Below, piece after piece: positions 27,737 to 36,360 of a DNA stretch of 64,000 bases (positions within the stretch are counted from its first letter, which is position 1; every line of letters begins with the position of its first letter). Location: NCBI RefSeq assembly GCF_007827815.1, contig NZ_VITH01000007.1:62001-126000 (forward strand), read 5' to 3'. A program made the translations under genes and the position numbers. The DNA is from Azospirillum brasilense (lineage in GTDB: Bacteria > Pseudomonadota > Alphaproteobacteria > Azospirillales > Azospirillaceae). A model generated the notes under the pieces. It was not told the origin of the DNA. It worked only from the letters and a program-made list of their open reading frames with translations, and searched no databases.

Positions 27737-28101
27737 TGTTCCATCCCCTTTGTGGCGCCCTGAAAAGCGCTGTTCGGGGCGCGTTCGCCGCGCCGCTTCT
27801 TGTGTTTGTTCGACAAGCAAAAAGGTAACGAAGGCTGTCTTATTCGGCAACCGGTGCCGGACCCCCTCCTGCAAAAAGCAAGGAACGGTCCGGCGCTCGC
27901 AGCGCTGTGAAACGGACGGGCGGGAATCGCCCTCCAGCGGGACATTCCCGCTCGCGTTCCAATGCGTTTGACCGCTGCCCCCCACCCCGGCCCTCCCCCG
28001 CTTCGCAGGGGAGGGTGCCTTCCGCGAAGCGGTGTCCGTTCCCTCCCCTGCGAAGCGGGGGAGGGTTAGGGAGGGGGCTCTTTACCCGATATGGGGCGTC
28101 T
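27737..28101. other. Intergenic region with one palindrome pair
   Basis: 365 bases without a gene between the start of the indolepyruvate oxidoreductase gene and the 3' end of the response-regulator gene. The left part should hold the oxidoreductase promoter, but no clear -35/-10 pair was found. The right part (27991-28065) carries a mirrored GC palindrome. Confidence 0.6.
27991..28065. repeat. Mirrored GC-rich palindrome pair (REP/BIME-like)
   Basis: A 25-base unit at 27991-28015 (starting CCCTCCCCCGCTTCGCAGG) is repeated as its exact reverse complement at 28041-28065, with a 25-base spacer. The same CCTGCGAAGCGGGGGAGGG block recurs at 50781-50799. Confidence 0.85.
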
Positions 28102-29121
28102 TCAGACCGGCGGGAGGGGAGAATGACCGGAGGAGGGGCCAGCCTCGCCCCCGTGGTCCGGCGCACCGAAGGCGCCATCCGGCCACAGGCTGGGGCCGGT
28201 GCCGTCGCGCAGGCTGAGGCTGCGCACCATGGCGCGCAGGGCGCCGATCATCACGCGCAGGGCGGCGGTGGACTCCGTCCCGCCGCCGATGCTGACCGTC
28301 CAGCGCAGGGCGTCCATGTGGGCCTGCACCGCCTCCTGGAAGCTTTCTCCGTCATGGTCCACCCAGGTGATGCAGGTGGACAGCGACGCGACGATGGCGG
28401 TGGCCGCGGCGTTGCCGGCGGCGGCCAGCTGCAGGTCGGACACCGCGTGGCGCAGCCGCGTGCCCAGCGCGTCGGGGTTGGCCAATGCCCTTTCCATCCG
28501 GTCGAGCGCCAGCACCAGACGGACCATCTTCGGGTCGGTGGAGCGCAGCGGACCTGTTCCCGCTGTGGACGGGCCGGGCAGGCGCGGCGGCGGCGGGGGG
28601 AGGCGCAGCGGGGCGGGGACGGAGGAGATCGCCGGGCGGGTCGGCGCCGCGTGCGAAGGGGAGGGCGTGTTGCTGTTCGTCGGCTTGGCGGCGCCCGCCT
28701 CGGCTTGGGAGCGGCCACCCCGGCGTGGGTTGGTCAGCACGGTTTCGATGCGCCGGGCGATGGTGCTGGCGGAGGCCGGCTTGGCGAGGACGGTGTCCGC
28801 TCCGGCGTCCCAGGCGGCGCGCACGGTGGCGACGTCGGCGTTGGCGGTCAGCACGATGATCGGCAAGTCGGGGCTGAGGCAACTGGCCGAGCCGCGCACC
28901 CAGCGGACGAGCTGTCCGCCGCCCACCGGTTCCATCACCCAGTCGGTGACCATCAGGTCATAGGGCTCGCGGCGCATCAGCTCCATCGCCTCCCGCCCGT
29001 TGGCGGCCGGGGCGACCTGACCGACCCCCCAATGTTCCAGCATATCCCGCAGCGCCCGCAGCAGCAGCGGGTTGTTCTCGACGACCAGGATCTTCAGGTG
29101 GGTCGGGTAGCGGCGCGGCAT
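28102..29121 (-). CDS. Response regulator with unrecognised C-terminal domain
   Basis: A 339-residue protein. Residues about 9-130 are a CheY-like receiver: phospho-acceptor Asp in LMVTDWVMEP (near 60), Thr/Ala in IIVLTANAD and Lys in VLAKPAS. A Pro/Ser-rich linker (about 135-195) leads to a helical C-terminal region that is not a DNA-binding, GGDEF or EAL domain I recognise. No histidine kinase is adjacent, so it is an orphan here. The output may be protein-protein interaction. Confidence 0.85.
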   Translation of the reverse strand: MPRRYPTHLKILVVENNPLLLRALRDMLEHWGVGQVAPAANGREAMELMRREPYDLMVTDWVMEPVGGGQLVRWVRGSASCLSPDLPIIVLTANADVATVRAAWDAGADTVLAKPASASTIARRIETVLTNPRRGGRSQAEAGAAKPTNSNTPSPSHAAPTRPAISSVPAPLRLPPPPPRLPGPSTAGTGPLRSTDPKMVRLVLALDRMERALANPDALGTRLRHAVSDLQLAAAGNAAATAIVASLSTCITWVDHDGESFQEAVQAHMDALRWTVSIGGGTESTAALRVMIGALRAMVRSLSLRDGTGPSLWPDGAFGAPDHGGEAGPSSGHSPLPPV

Positions 29122-29302
29122 GTCGGGTCCGAAGGTTCGGGAACGAAGCGTTACCGAATATCCGAACGCCGCCCTGGGATTTCAGGACGCGGAGACGTGT
29201 TAGCGCCAAACGGCGCGCGACCGGGGGAGCCTTTTCGCCTCATGGAGTGCGCCTGGTCTTCGGCTCCCCCGTCCGGGGACTTGGTCGAGGTCCGGGGTGC
29301 CT

Positions 29303-29740
29303 CTAGCGGACCAATGCAAGATCCTTCAGGACAGCCACCTCGTGGGCCTGCTCGTCCAGGCGGGCCTTCACGGCGTCGCCGATGGAGATCACCCCGGCAA
29401 GGTCGCCCGCGTCGTTGCACACCGGCACATGGCGGTGGCGACGCAGGGTCATCATCTGCATCAGGTCCTTGATCGTATCCTCCGGCCGGCAGGTCTTGAC
29501 CTGACGGGTCATCAGATCCTCCACCGGCATGTCCAGCGCATCGGCGCCATGCATCGCCACGGCGCGGACGATGTCGCGCTCCGACAGGATGCCGGCCAGC
29601 CGGCCCCGGCGGTCGCACACCACCAGGGCGCCGATGCGCCGCTCGGTCAGCGTGCGGGCGGCGGTCCGGATGGATTCGGACGGCAGGATCGATGCGACGT
29701 TATGGCCTTTGCGGTTCAGAACCTCGGAAACGACGGTCAT
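29303..29740 (-). CDS. Tandem CBS-domain protein
   Basis: A 145-residue protein made of two CBS motifs forming one Bateman module (about 8-65 and 75-130), with GALVVCDRRGRLAGILSERDIVRAV and HVPVCNDAGDLAGVISIGD blocks. Such stand-alone modules bind adenine nucleotides or related ligands and regulate partner proteins. GGAGGGTGGAC lies before the ATG at 29740; the open frame continues to 30040 but that part is not conserved-looking. It diverges from the cation transporter gene. Confidence 0.93.
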   Translation of the reverse strand: MTVVSEVLNRKGHNVASILPSESIRTAARTLTERRIGALVVCDRRGRLAGILSERDIVRAVAMHGADALDMPVEDLMTRQVKTCRPEDTIKDLMQMMTLRRHRHVPVCNDAGDLAGVISIGDAVKARLDEQAHEVAVLKDLALVR

Positions 29741-29924
29741 GTCCACCCTCCCTCTTTGGGGTTGGCGAATCGGCGGGGTCCGATTCGGAATGAGCCTGGA
29801 GCGGCCGGCGGTTCCGGCAAGGGCTTGGCGGTCCGGATTGGAAAATCGGTTTTGCCGTCTCGACGGGGCCGCTATGCATGAATGCGTGGCAACCGCCGGG
29901 TGGCGGGGGAAAGGGAGCGCGCGC

Positions 29925-30863
29925 ATGACCACCGAGCAGAGGGTTCTTCGCCTGTCCATCGCCGTCACGGTGCTGCTGGCGGGCGCCGGAATCCTGTTCG
30001 GCCTGCTGTCGGGCTCCTTCGCCATCGTCTTCGACGGCATCTATGCGCTGGTGGACGCCAGCATGACGATGGTGACGCTGCTGGTGTCGAACCTGATCAC
30101 CGCCTCGACCGCCACCTTGAGCACCGGCGGACCGCGCCGCGGCAAGCTGGCCGAGCGTTTCACCATGGGCTTCTGGCATCTCGAACCCATGGTCCTCGGG
30201 CTGAACGCCACCCTGTTGATGGGGGCGGCGATCTACGCGCTCATCAACGCCGTGGGCAGCCTGATGACCGGCGGCCGCGACCTGGCCTTCGACCACGCGA
30301 TCGCCTACGCGGCGGTGACGGTTCTCGTCGCGGCCGGCATGGCGGTCTTCGCGACGCGGGCGAACCGGACGGTCCGCTCCGATTTCCTGGCGCTTGACGC
30401 GAAGGCCTGGATCATGTCGGCGGCGCTCACCGCGGCGCTGCTCGTTGCCTTCGTGTTCGGGTATCTGATCCAGGGCACCCGGCTTCACTGGATGTCGCCC
30501 TACATCGACCCGGCGGCGCTGGCCCTGGTCTGTCTGGTGGTCATCCCGATCCCGGTCGGCACGATGCGGCGGGCGCTGGCCGATGTCCTGCTGGTCACGC
30601 CCGCCGACCTCAAACGGCACGTCGATGCTGTCGCGTCGGACATTGTGCAGCGCCATGGCCTCGCCTCCTACCGCGCCTATGTCGCGCGGGTGGGGCGGGG
30701 GCGGCAGATCGAGCTGTTCTTCATCGTCCCGCGCGGCTGGCCGCCGCGCACGCTGGAGGAGTGGGACAAAATCCGCGACGAGGTGGGTGCCGCGATCGGC
30801 GGCGAAGGCCCTGACCGCTGGCTCACCATCGTCTTCACCAGCGATCCGGAATGGGCGGAGTGA
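29925..30863 (+). CDS. Cation diffusion facilitator family transporter
   Basis: A 312-residue inner-membrane protein with about six membrane helices and a cytoplasmic C-terminal domain (about 215-312). The CDF metal-site residues in helix 2 (FDGIYALVDASMT) are present and a second acidic pair lies in SDFLALDAKAW (helix 5). Members export Zn, Co, Fe or Mn in exchange for protons. The ATG at 29925 follows AAAGGGAG. The next gene encodes a second, smaller CDF-like protein. The metal is not known. Confidence 0.87.
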   Translation: MTTEQRVLRLSIAVTVLLAGAGILFGLLSGSFAIVFDGIYALVDASMTMVTLLVSNLITASTATLSTGGPRRGKLAERFTMGFWHLEPMVLGLNATLLMGAAIYALINAVGSLMTGGRDLAFDHAIAYAAVTVLVAAGMAVFATRANRTVRSDFLALDAKAWIMSAALTAALLVAFVFGYLIQGTRLHWMSPYIDPAALALVCLVVIPIPVGTMRRALADVLLVTPADLKRHVDAVASDIVQRHGLASYRAYVARVGRGRQIELFFIVPRGWPPRTLEEWDKIRDEVGAAIGGEGPDRWLTIVFTSDPEWAE

Positions 30864-30948
30864 TGACCGGTCCTGTGGACGGTCCGGTTCGTGTATATTA
30901 GAGTGTCCTTGATAAACGGTGCGCGTGGCGCGGGCGGAGGGTGACGGA

Positions 30949-31626
30949 ATGGCCGGCAATTGCTGTGGAGGCTCCTGTGGGGGCGGCGGGGGCGGCGGTC
31001 GTCCGAATGGCGGGCGGCAGGCTGATTATCGCCGCACCCTGCGCATGGCTCTGCTCGTCAACGGGCTGATGGCCGCCGTCGCTCTGGGCGCGGGGCTGGA
31101 GACGCAGTCCATGGCCTTGCGGGCGAGCGCGCTGGATTTCCTGGCGGTCGCGACGACCCACGGCGTCGGCCTGTGGATGATGGGCCGGGGGCTGGAGTCC
31201 CGCGGCTGGGCGACGCTGGCGAGAGGGCTGCTGCTGGCCGTCCTCGGTCTGGCGTTGGTGGCCGTCACGGCGTGGAGCGCCTACGCCGGAACCGTTCCCG
31301 ACGCGCCGGTGATGAGCCTCGTCGCGCTTCTCGGGATGGGGGCGAGCCTGTCGGTCGCGGTCCTGCTGTTCGCTGGACGGCGCGGCGGAGTGACGCTGCG
31401 CGCGGTCTGGCTGTGCGCCCGCAACGGCCTGCTGACCAACGCCGCCGTGATGATGGCGGCGGCGGGCGCCTGGACGATGGGGCAGGGCTGGCCGGACCAT
31501 CTGGTCGCCGCGGTCATCACCGCCACGGTGCTGTCCGCCGCGGCTACGGCGCTGCGGCAGGCGGTCAGTGAACTCCGCGCGTGGCACGCGCCCGCCGACC
31601 CGACCGGACTGGGCAAGGGGGCTTGA
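30949..31626 (+). CDS. Small CDF-like membrane protein with Cys/Gly-rich N-terminus
   Basis: A 225-residue protein with about six membrane segments, similar in layout to the transmembrane part of cation transporters but without a C-terminal domain. The N-terminus GNCCGGSCGGGGGGG could bind metal through its three cysteines. In the second metal motif the usual Asn-Asp appears as Asn-Gly (ARNGLLTNAAVMMAA), so transport activity may differ. GGAGG precedes the ATG. It lies 85 bases after the CDF gene, and its stop codon overlaps the -35 box of the trp promoter. Confidence 0.7.
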   Translation: MAGNCCGGSCGGGGGGGRPNGGRQADYRRTLRMALLVNGLMAAVALGAGLETQSMALRASALDFLAVATTHGVGLWMMGRGLESRGWATLARGLLLAVLGLALVAVTAWSAYAGTVPDAPVMSLVALLGMGASLSVAVLLFAGRRGGVTLRAVWLCARNGLLTNAAVMMAAAGAWTMGQGWPDHLVAAVITATVLSAAATALRQAVSELRAWHAPADPTGLGKGA

Positions 31627-31651
31627 CAGGGCCGCATCCCTGTGGCGAACT
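31623..31651 (+). promoter_or_regulatory. trp promoter with internal palindrome
   Basis: A perfect -35 TTGACA (31623-31628) is followed at 17 bases by CGAACT (31646-31651) as a weak -10. The spacer holds the palindrome ACAGGG-N6-CCCTGT (31626-31643), a possible operator. The leader peptide start lies 8 bases after the proposed -10, so the -10 placement is uncertain. Confidence 0.45.
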
Positions 31652-31658
31652 CGACGCC

Positions 31659-31709
31659 ATGATTTTCGTTGCGCCCTCCCTGTCGCGTCGTTGGTGGTGG
31701 CCCGTCTAA
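31659..31709 (+). CDS. trpL: trp operon leader peptide (16 aa, three Trp in a row)
   Basis: A 16-codon frame encoding MIFVAPSLSRRWWWPV; the tandem Trp codons are 12-14 (31692-31700). Ribosome stalling there when charged tRNA-Trp is scarce changes pairing of the downstream RNA. It is too short for most gene finders. A Shine-Dalgarno is not obvious. It directly precedes the attenuator and trpE(G). Confidence 0.92.
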   Translation: MIFVAPSLSRRWWWPV

Positions 31710-31783
31710 CCGGGCCGGCCAGCCGACGCGCGTGAGCGCACACAGTATCGAAAGGCCGCCCGGAGCTTCCGGGCGGCCTTTTT
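31699..31783 (+). terminator. Tryptophan attenuator (1:2, 2:3 and 3:4 structures)
   Basis: Pause hairpin 1:2: GGCCCG (31699-31704) with CGGGCC (31711-31716), overlapping the last Trp codon. Antiterminator 2:3: CCGGGCCGGCC (31710-31720) with GGCCGCCCGG (31754-31763), one bulged base. Terminator 3:4: AAAGGCCGCCCGGA (31751-31764) with TCCGGGCGGCCTTT (31768-31781), then the T-run to 31783. The three pairings are mutually exclusive, the classic attenuation design. Confidence 0.92.
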
Positions 31784-31863
31784 CCTGACCAGGGAATCCA
31801 GGTGTCGAGCAAGGGAACTCCGGGTGTCCGTCCGCCAACGGATCGACCACCGGAGACCCCACC

Positions 31864-34065
31864 ATGTATCCCGCCGATTTCCTCGCTTCGCCCGACCTCC
31901 TCGAACCGCTCCGTTTCCGGACGCGCGGCGGCGTGACCGTGACCCGGCGCGCCACGGCGCTCGACCCGCGGAACGCCCTGGATCCGGTGATCGATGCGCT
32001 GGACCGCCGCCGCGGCCTGCTGCTGTCCAGCGGGGTGGAGGCACCGGGCCGCTACCGGCGCCAAGCGCTGGGCTTCACCGACCCGCCGCTGGCCGTCACG
32101 GCGCGTGGGCGGACGCTGCGCCTCGACGCGCTGAACGCGCGGGGCCGGCTGCTGCTGCCGGCCATTGCCGAGGCTCTGCGTGGCCTGGAGGCGCTGGCCG
32201 GGTTGGAGGAGGCGCCGTCGCGGGTCACCGCCCTGGTGCGCAAGCCGCAGCACCCCTTCCCGGAGGAGGAGCGGAGCCGCCAGCCCTCCGTCTTCTCGGT
32301 CCTGCGCGCGGTGCTGGCGCTGTTTGCCGCCCCCGACGACCCGCTGCTCGGGCTCTACGGGGCCTTCGCCTACGATCTCGCCTTCCAGTTCGAGCCGATC
32401 CGCCTGCGGCTGGAGCGGCCCGACGACCAGCGCGATCTGGTGCTCTACCTGCCGGACCGGCTCGTCGCACTGGACCCCGGAACGGGCGTCGCGCGGCTCA
32501 TCGAGTATGAGTTCATCACCGCGGCGGGAAGCAGCGAGGGGCTGGAGCGCGGCGGGCGCGACCACCCCTACCGCCCCGACACCAACGCCGAAGGCGGATG
32601 CGACCACGCCCCCGGCGAGTATCAAGGTGTCGTCGAGACCGCCAAAGCCGCTTTCCGCCGCGGCGACCTGTTCGAGGTGGTGCCTGGCCAGACCTTCGCC
32701 GACCCTTGCGCCGACGCGCCCTCGGTGGTGTTCCGACGGCTGCGCGCCGCCAACCCGGCGCCCTACGAGGCCTTCGTCAATCTCGGGCGGGGCGAGTTCC
32801 TGGTCGCCGCCAGCCCGGAAATGTATGTGCGGGTGGCCGGCGGGCGGGTCGAGACCTGTCCCATTTCCGGCACCGTGGCGCGCGGGGCCGACGCGCTGGG
32901 CGACGCCGCGCAGGTCCTTCGCCTGCTGACCTCGGCCAAGGACGCCGCGGAACTGACCATGTGCACCGACGTCGACCGCAACGACAAGGCGCGGGTGTGC
33001 GAGCCGGGGTCCGTCCGGGTGATCGGGCGGCGGATGATCGAGCTGTATTCCCGCCTGATCCACACGGTGGACCATGTGGAGGGGCGGTTGCGGCCCGGCC
33101 TCGACGCGCTGGACGCCTTTCTCACCCACACCTGGGCGGTGACGGTGACCGGGGCGCCCAAGCGCTGGGCCATGCAGTTCCTGGAGGACACGGAGCGGTC
33201 GCCGCGCCGCTGGTACGGCGGGGCCTTCGGTCGGCTGGGCTTCGACGGCGGAATGGACACCGGCCTGACCCTGCGCACCATCCGCATGGCCGAGGGCGTC
33301 GCCTACGTGCGGGCCGGGGCGACCCTGCTGTCCGACAGCGACCCGGACGCCGAGGACGCGGAGTGCCGCCTGAAGGCCGCCGCCTTCCGCGACGCCATCC
33401 GCGGGACCACCGCGAATTCGCTTCAGACAATTCCGGCGGCTCCCTGTGGCGGGCGTGGCAAGCGGGTGCTGCTGGTGGATCACGACGACAGCTTCGTCCA
33501 CACGCTGGCCGACTATCTGCGCCAGACCGGCGCGTCGGTGACGACGCTGCGTCACAATCACGCACGGGCGGCGCTGGCGGAGCGGAGGCCGGATCTGGTC
33601 GTGCTGTCCCCCGGTCCGGGGCGCCCGGCGGATTTCGACGTGGCCGGCACCATTGACGCGGCGCTGGCGCTCGGCCTGCCGGTGTTCGGCGTCTGCCTGG
33701 GCTTGCAGGGGATGGTGGAGCGCTTCGGTGGCACGCTGGACGTGCTGCCGGAGCCGGTCCACGGCAAGGCGACGGAGGTCCGGGTGCTGGGCGGCGCGCT
33801 GTTCGCCGGCCTGCCGGAGCGGCTGACGGTCGGTCGCTACCACTCGCTGGTGGCGCGGCGCGACCGGCTGCCGGCGGACCTCATGGTGACGGTGGAAACC
33901 GCCGACGGTCTGGTGATGGCCGTGGAGCACCGGCGGCTTCCGCTCGCCGCCGTGCAGTTCCACCCCGAGTCGATCCTGTCGCTCGACGGTGGGGCCGGTC
34001 TCGCCCTGCTGGGCAACGTGATGGACCGGCTGGCCGCCGGCGCCCTCGCGGACGCTGCGGCTTGA
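31864..34065 (+). CDS. trpE(G): Anthranilate synthase, fused TrpE-TrpG
   Basis: A 733-residue fusion that makes anthranilate from chorismate and glutamine, the first step of tryptophan synthesis. Residues 1 to about 520 are the chorismate-using component (PISGTVARGAD, CTDVDRNDKARVCEPGSV, VTGAPKRWAMQ); from about 532 comes the glutamine amidotransferase with the nucleophile Cys611 (VFGVCLGLQG) and HPESIL. The feedback region LLSSGVEAPGRY lies near 58-69. GGAG precedes the ATG. Its expression is controlled by the attenuator upstream. The fusion and the leader match what is known for Azospirillum. Confidence 0.97.
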   Translation: MYPADFLASPDLLEPLRFRTRGGVTVTRRATALDPRNALDPVIDALDRRRGLLLSSGVEAPGRYRRQALGFTDPPLAVTARGRTLRLDALNARGRLLLPAIAEALRGLEALAGLEEAPSRVTALVRKPQHPFPEEERSRQPSVFSVLRAVLALFAAPDDPLLGLYGAFAYDLAFQFEPIRLRLERPDDQRDLVLYLPDRLVALDPGTGVARLIEYEFITAAGSSEGLERGGRDHPYRPDTNAEGGCDHAPGEYQGVVETAKAAFRRGDLFEVVPGQTFADPCADAPSVVFRRLRAANPAPYEAFVNLGRGEFLVAASPEMYVRVAGGRVETCPISGTVARGADALGDAAQVLRLLTSAKDAAELTMCTDVDRNDKARVCEPGSVRVIGRRMIELYSRLIHTVDHVEGRLRPGLDALDAFLTHTWAVTVTGAPKRWAMQFLEDTERSPRRWYGGAFGRLGFDGGMDTGLTLRTIRMAEGVAYVRAGATLLSDSDPDAEDAECRLKAAAFRDAIRGTTANSLQTIPAAPCGGRGKRVLLVDHDDSFVHTLADYLRQTGASVTTLRHNHARAALAERRPDLVVLSPGPGRPADFDVAGTIDAALALGLPVFGVCLGLQGMVERFGGTLDVLPEPVHGKATEVRVLGGALFAGLPERLTVGRYHSLVARRDRLPADLMVTVETADGLVMAVEHRRLPLAAVQFHPESILSLDGGAGLALLGNVMDRLAAGALADAAA

Positions 34066-34098
34066 TCGGGGTGGCGTAACGGGGAAGGGGTGGGGTGG

Positions 34099-34347
34099 TT
34101 ACTCCACCATCCCCAGCGCTTCCTTGTAGAGTTCCAGGATCGCTTCCTGCTCCTGGCGGTCGGCCTTGTCCATTTTGCGCAGCCGGATGATCTGGCGGAT
34201 GATCTTGGTGTCGAAACCGGTGCCCTTGGCCTCGGAGTAGACCTCCTTGATGTCCTCCTGCAGGCCGCGCTTCTCTTCTTCCAGGCGCTCGATGCGCTCC
34301 ACGAAGGATTTCAGGCGATCCGCCGCAATGCCGCCGACGTCGGACAT
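34099..34347 (-). CDS. gapR: GapR-like nucleoid-associated protein (DUF2312)
   Basis: An 82-residue, fully helical, charged protein matching the DUF2312/GapR family, which in Caulobacter clamps around overtwisted, AT-rich DNA ahead of replication and transcription forks and stimulates topoisomerases. Family blocks: LKSFVERIERLEEEK and AKGTGFDTKIIRQIIRLRK. The start at 34347 follows GAGGTT; longer open extension to 34623 is not family-like. It stands alone, convergent with trpE(G). Confidence 0.94.
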   Translation of the reverse strand: MSDVGGIAADRLKSFVERIERLEEEKRGLQEDIKEVYSEAKGTGFDTKIIRQIIRLRKMDKADRQEQEAILELYKEALGMVE

Positions 34348-34750
34348 GATAAGGGTAACCTCAAATTGGGTGCTTCCGGGGAATCCGGCGCGGACGATAT
34401 CGGCGGGCGCCGTCGATGGCAAGCGACTCCCGGCGTCATCGGCGCGGATGCCACAGGCCGCGGCCGGGTGTGCCCGGATAGTGAGATACGCCTGCGGCGA
34501 CAAGCGCCGCCCCGGACGGACGCCTGATGCGAAAGACCGATGGCGAGACCTTGCGAAAGCGGCGACCTTGCACTTTCCGTTGCACGCGGGCGTGCCAACC
34601 CTCTCCGGGCTGTTGCGCCGCACCCGTCACCGCTGGTAATACCATCGACGCTCAAGAGCTTCACAAAGTCACATAAATCCGGCATTGATGCCGACGGTCT
34701 AGGCTGATTGCACGCAAATCGGCCACTTGCGGCAGGGGAGATAAAGAACC
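34348..34750. other. Divergent intergenic region gapR/pntAA
   Basis: 403 bases that should hold both the gapR and pnt promoters. A 12-base palindrome GGCATTGATGCC is at 34681-34692, about 60 bases before pntAA. No RNA gene or convincing extra ORF is seen, and no clean -35/-10 pair could be assigned. Confidence 0.5.
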
Positions 34751-35908
34751 ATGAAAATCGCCATACCCAGGGAGCGGCGCGCGGGCGAGAATCGCGTCGC
34801 GGCTTCTCCGGAGACGGTCAAGAAACTCAAAGCCCTCAGCCTGGAAGTGGTCGTGGAGACCGGCGCCGGTCTGGGCTCGAACCTGCCGGACCGGGTGTAT
34901 CAGGACGCCGGCGCGGAGATCGCGCCGGACGCCGCGTCGGCGCTGGCCGACGCCGACATCGTGCTGAAGGTGCAGCGCCCGCTGCTGGCCGGGGAGGGGG
35001 ACCTCGACGAGCTGGCGCTGATCAAGCGCGGCGCGCTGCTGTTCGCCATCCTCAACCCCTACAACAGCCGTGACCATGTGGCGGCCTACGCCGCGGCCGG
35101 GGTGAACGCGTTTGCCATGGAGTTCATGCCGCGCATCACCCGCGCCCAGGTCATGGACGTGCTGTCCTCGCAGGCCAACCTCGCCGGCTACAAGGCGGTG
35201 GTCGACGCGGCCAGCGAGTATGGCCGGGCCTACCCGATGATGATGACCGCGGCGGGCACGGTGCCGCCGGCGCGTGCCTTCATCATGGGCGTCGGTGTGG
35301 CGGGCCTGCAGGCGATCGCCACGGCCAAGCGGCTGGGCGCCATCGTCTCGGCCACCGACGTGCGCCCGGCGGTCAAGGAGCAGGTGCAGTCGCTGGGCGG
35401 CAGCTTCGTCGCGGTGGAGAACGACGAGTTCAAGCAGGCCGAGACGGCGGGCGGCTACGCCAAGGAGATGTCCGACGACTACAAGCGCCAGCAGGCGGCG
35501 CTGGTGGCCGAGCACATCAAGAAGCAGGACATCGTCATCACCACGGCGCTGATCCCCGGGCGCAAGGCGCCGATCCTGGTGACGCGCGAGCATGTCGCTT
35601 CGATGAAGCCGGGCTCGGTGATCATCGATCTGGCGGTGGAGCAGGGCGGCAACGTCGAGGGCTCGGAGCTGGGCAAGGTGGTTGTCACCGACAACGGGGT
35701 GAAGATCGTCGGTCACGCCAACTACCCCAGCCGCATCGCCGAGAGCGCCTCGCTCTTGTACGCCAAGAACCTCCTCGCTCTGCTGCAGTCGCTGCACGAC
35801 AAGGAGAAGGGCGTCACGCTCAACTGGGACGACGAGATCGTGAAGGCCATCGCGCTCACCCGCGATGGGCAGGTCGTCCATCCCGCCTTCGCCGGCCAGA
35901 CGGTCTAA
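34751..35908 (+). CDS. pntAA: NAD(P) transhydrogenase alpha subunit 1 (NAD-binding domain I)
   Basis: A 385-residue soluble NAD(H)-binding component of the proton-pumping transhydrogenase. Seen: KIAIPRERRAGENRVAASPE at the N-terminus and the nucleotide fold GVGVAGLQAIATAKRLGA near 178-195. Length matches the split-alpha form of Rhodospirillum. AGGGGAGATAAAG precedes the ATG. It is first of three genes (pntAA, pntAB, pntB); the complex moves hydride from NADH to NADP+ using the proton gradient. Confidence 0.97.
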   Translation: MKIAIPRERRAGENRVAASPETVKKLKALSLEVVVETGAGLGSNLPDRVYQDAGAEIAPDAASALADADIVLKVQRPLLAGEGDLDELALIKRGALLFAILNPYNSRDHVAAYAAAGVNAFAMEFMPRITRAQVMDVLSSQANLAGYKAVVDAASEYGRAYPMMMTAAGTVPPARAFIMGVGVAGLQAIATAKRLGAIVSATDVRPAVKEQVQSLGGSFVAVENDEFKQAETAGGYAKEMSDDYKRQQAALVAEHIKKQDIVITTALIPGRKAPILVTREHVASMKPGSVIIDLAVEQGGNVEGSELGKVVVTDNGVKIVGHANYPSRIAESASLLYAKNLLALLQSLHDKEKGVTLNWDDEIVKAIALTRDGQVVHPAFAGQTV

Positions 35909-35935
35909 AGGCCGGACGGAATTAGGGAGAGACAC

Positions 35936-36358
35936 ATGGATCAGACTCAATTGTCCAACCGCGTCGCCGAGCTGAAGGCTCAGCTCGCCGCGGCCAGCCA
36001 GCAGATCGACGCGCTCGCCGCCCAGGCCGCCGCGCTCGGCCACGCCGCTCCCGTCGCGGACGCGGCGAGCCACGGCAACTTCTTCATCACCGGCCTGACG
36101 GTGTTCGTGCTGGCCTGCTTCGTGGGCTACTACGTGGTGTGGCGGGTGACGCCGGCGCTGCACTCGCCGCTGATGGCGGTGACCAACGCGGTGTCCTCGG
36201 TGATCATCGTCGGCGCCCTGATCGCCGCCGGCCCGGCCGGCTTCGGCTTCTCCAAGATCATGGGCTTCCTCGCCGTCATCCTGGCCAGCGTCAACATCTT
36301 CGGCGGCTTCCTGGTCACCCAGCGCATGCTGTCGATGTTCAAGAAGAAGGGCAAGTAA
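35936..36358 (+). CDS. pntAB: NAD(P) transhydrogenase alpha subunit 2 (membrane domain)
   Basis: A 140-residue subunit carrying part of the proton channel, with a soluble N-terminal helix (1-40) and about four membrane helices (from about 48). Family blocks [21 protein letters not shown] and [16 protein letters not shown] are seen. It begins 27 bases after pntAA and ends two bases before pntB, so the operon is tight. A separate small subunit is the alphaproteobacterial arrangement. Confidence 0.96.
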   Translation: MDQTQLSNRVAELKAQLAAASQQIDALAAQAAALGHAAPVADAASHGNFFITGLTVFVLACFVGYYVVWRVTPALHSPLMAVTNAVSSVIIVGALIAAGPAGFGFSKIMGFLAVILASVNIFGGFLVTQRMLSMFKKKGK

Positions 36359-36360
36359 CC

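Noticed and set aside
23882..27763. A 1293-codon open frame on the plus strand
   Set aside because: Antisense to the indolepyruvate oxidoreductase gene, with biased composition and no motif.
30898..33963. A 1021-codon open frame on the minus strand
   Set aside because: Antisense to the CDF-like gene and trpE(G); Arg/Gln/His-rich shadow.
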